Assembly: GCA_017503885.1 (NCBI GenBank)
Contig: JAFVSF010000261.1
Location: forward strand, 1 to 18,104
Direction: 5' to 3'
Source of the DNA: Clostridia bacterium
GTDB taxonomy: Bacteria; Bacillota; Clostridia; Christensenellales; Borkfalkiaceae
DNA length: 18,104 nt
The notes beneath the pieces were generated by a model that worked only from the letters and a program-made list of their open reading frames with translations, searched no databases and was not told where the DNA came from. How positions within the stretch are numbered: position 1 is the first letter of the stretch; the number at the start of each line of letters is the position of its first letter. Positions 15,370-18,104 of the stretch are shown here, piece after piece. The translations under genes were made by a program, and so were the position numbers.

Positions 15370-15387
15370 ATAAATAGGAGAACAGAT

Positions 15388-16263
15388 ATGTCAGAAAACA
15401 AAACACGCTATCACTTTGTTAAACACTACGTAGAAAATCCCGTTAAATTTGCAAACGTTCATCTTTTGCAAGTAGGACGAAGATATTGCGAAATGACGGA
15501 AATTATACCTTCTCACCCCCACCTTAATTGGTTTGAGTTAACTGTAGTAACGGGTGGATGCGGAACAATTACAACCAACGGCGAAGATACCGTTGTTCAA
15601 ACGGGGGACATATATTTATCTTTCCCCTGTGATATACACGAAATCAAAGCAGATAAAGGTGTGAAATTAGAGTACGATTTCTTCTCTTTTTACTGTACGC
15701 ACAAGGCTTTATCTAAAGACTTGAAAAATATTACACAAAATTATAGGGGTGGCGATAAGCGGATATTTCAAGACGAAAAAATTTCTCGCTTAATTGAATA
15801 CGCCATTTCAGAGTTCACTTTAGAAGGGCAACAGCATTCACAAAGTGCCCTATGCGACGTTTTTCACCTAATTCTCGTGTACACGATACGTAATTTTAGC
15901 AACGCGCCACGTCACGCGTCAAATGTTTCGGAATCTGAAATTTTATGTATGCAACTGATGAATTATATAGACACCCATATATATTCAATTAAAAAATTAG
16001 AAGAACTTGCGCCTAAATTTAATTATAATTACGGATATCTTTCTAGTCTTTTTAAGCAAACCACGGGAAAGACTCTTTCGGAATATTACCACAAGAGAAA
16101 AATGGAAACGGGGAAAGCACTCGTTCTTGAAAACAAGAAAAAAGTTGGCGAAATTGCCGAGATGCTGGGATATAATTTATATTCGTTTAGCAAAGCGTTT
16201 AAGCGCGCATACGGGACATCTCCCAAAAGCACACAAAAAGCATCGGGTTTAAACAAAATTTAA
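15388..16263 (+). CDS. AraC-family transcriptional regulator with N-terminal cupin domain
   Basis: 291 residues. I place the start at the ATG at 15388 (SD AGGAG at 15376-15380); the open frame extends to an ATG at 15304, but that lies upstream of the promoter. Residues of about 40-105 are an AraC-type cupin (SHPHLNWFELTVVTGG, TVVQTGDIYLSFPCDIHEIK) that would bind the inducer. Residues of about 190-285 carry the two HTHs: LEELAPKFNYNYGYLSSLFKQTTGKTLSEYYHKRKMETGKALV, then VGEIAEMLGYNLYSFSKAFKRAYGTSP. It is divergent from the Gfo/TIM-barrel operon and is its likely sugar-responsive activator. Length is typical. Confidence 0.9.
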   Translation: MSENKTRYHFVKHYVENPVKFANVHLLQVGRRYCEMTEIIPSHPHLNWFELTVVTGGCGTITTNGEDTVVQTGDIYLSFPCDIHEIKADKGVKLEYDFFSFYCTHKALSKDLKNITQNYRGGDKRIFQDEKISRLIEYAISEFTLEGQQHSQSALCDVFHLILVYTIRNFSNAPRHASNVSESEILCMQLMNYIDTHIYSIKKLEELAPKFNYNYGYLSSLFKQTTGKTLSEYYHKRKMETGKALVLENKKKVGEIAEMLGYNLYSFSKAFKRAYGTSPKSTQKASGLNKI

Positions 16264-16265
16264 CA

Positions 16266-16289
16266 AAAACCCACCTATAAGTCGATTAT
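16266..16289 (+). repeat. Copy 2 of the three-copy intergenic repeat
   Basis: AAAACCC followed by ACCTATAAGTCGATTAT; identical to copy 1 (9570-9593) at 23 of 24 positions. It starts three bases after the AraC stop codon, just as copy 1 starts at the GntR stop codon. The distal ACAAATT block of copies 1 and 3 is not conserved here. Confidence 0.8.
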
Positions 16290-16304
16290 TAAGCAATCCC
16301 CCCT

Positions 16305-16325
16305 TACGATACCCCAAGTATCGTA
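16305..16325. other. Short perfect hairpin after the AraC gene
   Basis: TACGATAC (16305-16312), loop CCCAA, GTATCGTA (16318-16325), an 8-bp perfect stem, with no T-run behind it. It lies between the repeat and the real terminator, so it may protect the mRNA 3' end or be a protein site. Too little to say more. Confidence 0.4.
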
Positions 16326-16353
16326 GGTTGTAATCACTTTAAAAAAGTAAAGC

Positions 16354-16387
16354 AAAAAGAGATACACAAAACTGTGTATCTCTTTTT
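16354..16387. terminator. Bidirectional intrinsic terminator
   Basis: Perfect 15-bp inverted repeat, AAAAAGAGATACACA (16354-16368) and TGTGTATCTCTTTTT (16373-16387), loop AAAC, with A- and T-tracts at the ends. It separates the AraC gene from the convergent pseudo-phosphatase gene and can serve both. Confidence 0.88.
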
Positions 16388-16447
16388 TCTGCGTTAGTAC
16401 TACAAAATCTCTAAAATCGCCCTGTTTTTATAAGGTGGAACAACAAA

Positions 16448-16516
16448 ATGACTAAAATTAGAATCAATGAGTATTATTCATTTTATAATCTGTGTGTGGG
16501 ACTAAAAGTTTTTTAA
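16448..16516 (+). CDS. Possible 22-residue small protein
   Basis: ATG (16448) to TAA encodes MTKIRINEYYSFYNLCVGLK plus VF. An AAGGTGG lies about nine bases upstream, which is the only support beyond the open frame. No promoter is obvious and it sits past the terminator at 16354-16387. I cannot assign a function and it may be chance. Confidence 0.15.
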   Translation: MTKIRINEYYSFYNLCVGLKVF

Positions 16517-16539
16517 TTAATACTATGCTTGATTCAACT

Positions 16540-18104
16540 TCATTCGTTTTCAAGATTTTCTTCATCTAGACTTAATCCGTTTGTTTCAAAAATAGAAGAT
16601 AACATACCATCTACAATATAATCCAAATCTTCACTGTATTCTAAATCATCAACCGAATCTTTGTAGACATAATGACTAAATGCTATTAAATGATGTACCT
16701 TTATGTAACCATTCTTCGGTATATATAGATGCATTAAATGCGTCATCGAATCTCTATTAAACCAAATCTCACCATATAGCAAATCATCATAATTATATTT
16801 AGAATATTTACCATCTAATTGAGTAACCGAAACTCGTTTCCAGATTTCCTTAATATCTTCTTGCGGTTTCAATAAATTATTTTCATTAGAAATATCACAA
16901 ACTACCTCTTGCTTTTCAAACAATATATCATTATCATGCCTAAAAAAATACCCTATATATTTTTTGCCTATAGGACAATACACCTCACCATTTTTTGATT
17001 GTTTCAACACTAAACAATTCGCATTGTATCCTCCGTGAATCTTAATATATTTTTCAGTAGAATAAATATAATCACTTTCTCTACTACCATCACAAACTAA
17101 TCCTTTATTATCATACCTCCCAGCAGAAAATATAATCTTTTTATTAGGAACCTCTACAAGATAATCTACATTTTCCACAGCACTAAGCCATTCATTATAA
17201 TTTGATTTTCGCCAAGATGACTTATATCTATATCCCTTTCGTGGTCCATAATCTAATGGAACCCAAGCATGTGTTATTATATAATTACCTATTTCAAAAT
17301 AAAAATACGAATTAACCTTATTGGAGATAATTTTATAAATCCTTGAATTTCCCACCTTGGTATTATATAATTCAATATTATCAAAAAATGTTTCGCCTTT
17401 TACCCCTACTAAATGCCCCAATAAATCTATGGCATAAATGCTACGATAATTTTCATACTCATCATACCAGTCACTATAAAAAATTTCATCGGGAGTTAAA
17501 AATGCTTCATGCGAAGAAATTACTTTTTCATCAACATCATTTTTAATAAGAATAATACGATTGAATTTTGACATCTTATCATAAAAATTTGTAAAATCCG
17601 AAAATGGTTTCTCCATTGTAGATATAGAACCATTAATAATGACTACATGATTATTATCATCCTCATCAAATCCCTTTTCACTTAAAATGCTCATTATTTC
17701 CTTAAAAGAACAACGTAAATCAGATAAAACAAAGAAAGTAATATCCCCATTAATTTTATATGGTTGTAATACATCTTTAATAATTTCTACATTCTCAACC
17801 ACATCTATATCATCTAAAATGTCTTGAACATCTTCCTCAAAATCATTATTGACATAAGAAGAAGTAGATGTTATTTGACCTATCGATGATGTAGGAGTAT
17901 TATTGAAATCATTATATTTATTATCAATTGATATATATACATTATTTGTGCTACTTTCGTGTGACGCTTCCTTCTTCGTTAAATAAAAACCATAAGCAAG
18001 TACACCAAATATCTCAATAAGAACTGCAATAGCTCCAGCTGCTAAATAATTATCAACAATAATAATACCATAAGCTTCTCCACCACACCTAGAACACATT
18101 CTAT
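16540..18104 (-). CDS. Zinc-ribbon/transmembrane protein with a degenerate metallophosphatase domain; N-terminus beyond window
   Basis: The frame is open to the right edge. Numbering from the Met at 18099 gives 519 residues, but CSRCGG (2-7) looks like the second half of a CxxC...CxxC zinc ribbon, so the true start is probably some 15-20 codons outside. A hydrophobic helix (about 18-40) and a polar Ser/Asn/Asp-rich linker (to about 115) follow. Residues 119-365 match the motif order of PPP/calcineurin-type phosphoesterases: FFVLSDLRCSF (D-x-H-G expected), VVIINGSIST (G-D-x-x-D-R-G), RIILIKNDVDE (G-N-H-E), YIITHAWVP (H-[GA]), KKIIFSAGRYDN (G-H), KIHGGYNANCLVL. Only Asp127 and His277 of the metal set survive, so it should not bind metal or hydrolyse phosphate. 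A further 150 acidic residues have no recognised fold. The gene is poorer in G+C than the rest of the window and uses mostly AAT, GAT and TAT codons. Confidence 0.75.
   Translation of the reverse strand, partial: RMCSRCGGEAYGIIIVDNYLAAGAIAVLIEIFGVLAYGFYLTKKEASHESSTNNVYISIDNKYNDFNNTPTSSIGQITSTSSYVNNDFEEDVQDILDDIDVVENVEIIKDVLQPYKINGDITFFVLSDLRCSFKEIMSILSEKGFDEDDNNHVVIINGSISTMEKPFSDFTNFYDKMSKFNRIILIKNDVDEKVISSHEAFLTPDEIFYSDWYDEYENYRSIYAIDLLGHLVGVKGETFFDNIELYNTKVGNSRIYKIISNKVNSYFYFEIGNYIITHAWVPLDYGPRKGYRYKSSWRKSNYNEWLSAVENVDYLVEVPNKKIIFSAGRYDNKGLVCDGSRESDYIYSTEKYIKIHGGYNANCLVLKQSKNGEVYCPIGKKYIGYFFRHDNDILFEKQEVVCDISNENNLLKPQEDIKEIWKRVSVTQLDGKYSKYNYDDLLYGEIWFNRDSMTHLMHLYIPKNGYIKVHHLIAFSHYVYKDSVDDLEYSEDLDYIVDGMLSSIFETNGLSLDEENLENE

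Noticed and set aside
15304..15387. N-terminal extension of the AraC gene from the ATG at 15304
   Set aside because: The extension lies upstream of and across the promoter TTGACG-17-TATAAT (15341-15369); the ATG at 15388 has a proper SD and gives the expected length.

Overview
The window looks like part of a chromosome of an uncultured, AT-rich Gram-positive bacterium, most likely a gut-type Clostridia (Bacillota; something like Christensenellales would fit). The evidence is strong AAGGAG-type ribosome binding sites before most genes, Clostridia-style surface proteins (a lipoprotein and a protein with a Cys-containing C-terminal membrane tail), GntR/LacI-hybrid and AraC regulators next to sugar genes, and A/T-rich intergenic hairpin terminators. 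The taxonomic assignment is inference; no rRNA, tRNA, CRISPR array, transposase or phage gene is visible.

Region A (1-9571) is a glycan-utilisation locus. A minus-strand operon runs from about 8268 off the left edge: a DUF6259-like putative glycoside hydrolase, a Gfo/Idh/MocA oxidoreductase with a Cys cluster, an 805-residue secreted and membrane-anchored surface protein with an internal repeat, and a very large lipoprotein that resembles a six-hairpin glycosidase (cut by the window edge). A GntR-type regulator with a sugar-binding domain is transcribed divergently from a shared control region that holds two good promoters, palindromes and a terminator-like double hairpin in the operon leader.

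Region B (about 9570-11230) is a two-gene minus-strand unit: an XRE regulator fused to membrane helices, and a PAP2-type membrane phosphatase whose ribosome binding site is paired in a perfect 12-bp inverted repeat. Region C (11365-16390) is a second sugar module: three overlapping Gfo/Idh/MocA-type genes and a TIM-barrel isomerase/epimerase-like gene on the minus strand, with a divergent AraC regulator. The gene mix recalls NAD-dependent 3-keto-sugar chemistry used for oxidative deglycosylation or sugar epimerisation. No transporter, kinase or aldolase is in view.

The same short sequence (core CCTATAAGTCGATT) occurs three times: just after the GntR gene, in inverted orientation in the 11.2-kb gap, and just after the AraC gene. 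The copies therefore bracket regions B and C. Region D (16390-18104) is visibly poorer in G+C and carries a zinc-ribbon/transmembrane protein whose cytosolic or extracytosolic domain aligns by motif order with PPP/calcineurin-type metallophosphoesterases, but has lost nearly all metal ligands. This pseudo-phosphatase and the three-copy repeat are the two most unusual signals here.
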